64,000 bases of DNA from an uncultured Lachnospiraceae bacterium (GTDB lineage Bacteria; Bacillota; Clostridia; Lachnospirales; Lachnospiraceae). Location of the stretch: the NCBI GenBank assembly GCA_947384285.1, contig CANDGI010000005.1:1-64000 (forward strand), given 5' to 3'. Shown one piece after another: positions 63,566 to 64,000 of the stretch. The notes under the pieces were generated by a model. That model ran no database searches and was not told the origin of the DNA. It saw only the letters and a list, made by a program, of their open reading frames with translations. Within the stretch, counting starts at the first letter, position 1, and each line of letters begins with the position of its first letter. The position numbers and the translations under genes are program-made.

Positions 63566-64000
63566 ATGAAGATTGTAGTTGACGGCGGTCTGATGAAGCA
63601 ATGTGATAAAAATACCATAGAGCATTTTGGAGTTCCTTCCTTAGTGCTGATGGAGCGTGCAGCCCTTGGGGTTGTGGAAGAAATTGAGGGCTGTTTCCAG
63701 GAAGAGCTGCAAAGCGTCAAGGATACTTCAAGCATTGAAGAAGAAATGAAATGGCATATTCGGAGAGAAGGGCAGGGCGCCAAGGCAGGAAGGGACAAAG
63801 ATTTAAAAAAAAGGAACAAGAAAAGGCACTCGGCTCTTGCAGTCTGCGGATGGGGAAATAACGGCGGGGACGGCCTTGCCATCGGCCGGCTCCTGTGGCA
63901 GAGGGGATATGATGTTACCATTGTTATGCCTCCGGGAAACGGGAGGCTGTCAGAGGAAACAAGAACCCAGAAAGAGATTTTAAATAATTATGGCATTACA
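63566..64000 (+). CDS. nnrD: NAD(P)HX epimerase/dehydratase (bifunctional), 5' part
   Basis: The first 145 residues, running off the window. The N-terminal NnrE (YjeF-N) epimerase domain is seen: VDGGLMKQCDKNTIEHFGVPS start and GWGNNGGDGLAIGRLL nucleotide-binding motif (quoted in parts). A basic, low-complexity insert (about 66-90, KDLKKRNKKRH) interrupts the domain before ALAVCGWGNNGGDG. The normal enzyme continues with an ADP-dependent dehydratase domain. It repairs hydrated NADH/NADPH. GGAGGAGAAGG precedes ATG 63566. Confidence 0.85.
   Translation, partial: MKIVVDGGLMKQCDKNTIEHFGVPSLVLMERAALGVVEEIEGCFQEELQSVKDTSSIEEEMKWHIRREGQGAKAGRDKDLKKRNKKRHSALAVCGWGNNGGDGLAIGRLLWQRGYDVTIVMPPGNGRLSEETRTQKEILNNYGIT

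Overview
The window looks like a chromosome segment of an anaerobic Clostridia, most likely a Lachnospiraceae gut-type bacterium. The grounds are the gene set (V-type ATPase operon, Rex, a T-box-controlled pheST, scpAB, GldA-type dehydrogenase, two chemoreceptors), AGGAGG-type ribosome binding sites, occasional TTG/GTG starts and moderate GC. This is inferred from gene content; no 16S gene or other direct marker is present. No tRNA, rRNA or CRISPR array was seen.

Layout. 1-2190: right end of an integrated element carrying a large serine recombinase. It is inserted in, and truncates, a D-Ala-D-Ala carboxypeptidase gene whose 5' part is still present on the minus strand. 2891-5178: a metallophosphoesterase and the condensin partners scpA-scpB. 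5485-7153: a LUD-domain protein and an AraC-type regulator. 7474-13691: an ABC exporter, a DUF2156 protein, two CobW-family GTPases (one His-rich, one fused to a DUF1980-like domain), a GntR regulator and signal peptidase I. 13831-15987: a hybrid sensor kinase. 16178-19713: ilvD, nfo and an M15 peptidase, followed by a decayed DNA adenine methylase. 20080-25066: T-box leader, pheS, pheT, queA. 25190-27335: a secreted Cys/His repeat protein and a GldA-like dehydrogenase. 27514-29569: an IbrA/IbrB-like pair (PAPS-reductase fold plus ParB/sulfiredoxin fold). 29711-32227: aroA and tyrA. 32432-36722: an EF-G paralogue and a chemoreceptor. 37022-40156: a Cu/Zn-SOD-like protein and leuS. 40348-43525: small hypothetical proteins and a second chemoreceptor. 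43700-52996: a pseudo-receiver protein followed by the nine-gene V-ATPase operon. 52977-58863: MoxR ATPase, DUF58 protein and transglutaminase, interrupted by an XRE/ImmA-IrrE cassette with a stub of a PIN-like gene. 58945-64000: icd, an ABC-F ATPase, rex, a coiled-coil protein and the start of an NAD(P)HX repair enzyme.

Two structural themes are not explained by the genes. First, short tandem duplications (period 21-78 bp) sit at or just after gene 3' ends in at least seven places; in pheS, leuS, the PAPS-reductase gene and the second chemoreceptor gene the repeated unit contains the last codons and the stop codon. Second, a dispersed palindromic element (CTATGAAAG..CTTCCATAG followed by GCAGGATGG) occurs at several intergenic sites, and several long perfect hairpins between genes carry the same GCAGGATGG core. 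Together they suggest an active intergenic repeat process in this lineage.

The best candidates for poorly described biology are the secreted Cys/His 17-residue repeat protein (25190-26005), the IbrAB-like pair whose junction was built by repeat expansion, the E-for-D pseudo-receiver heading the V-ATPase operon, and the CobW GTPase pair.
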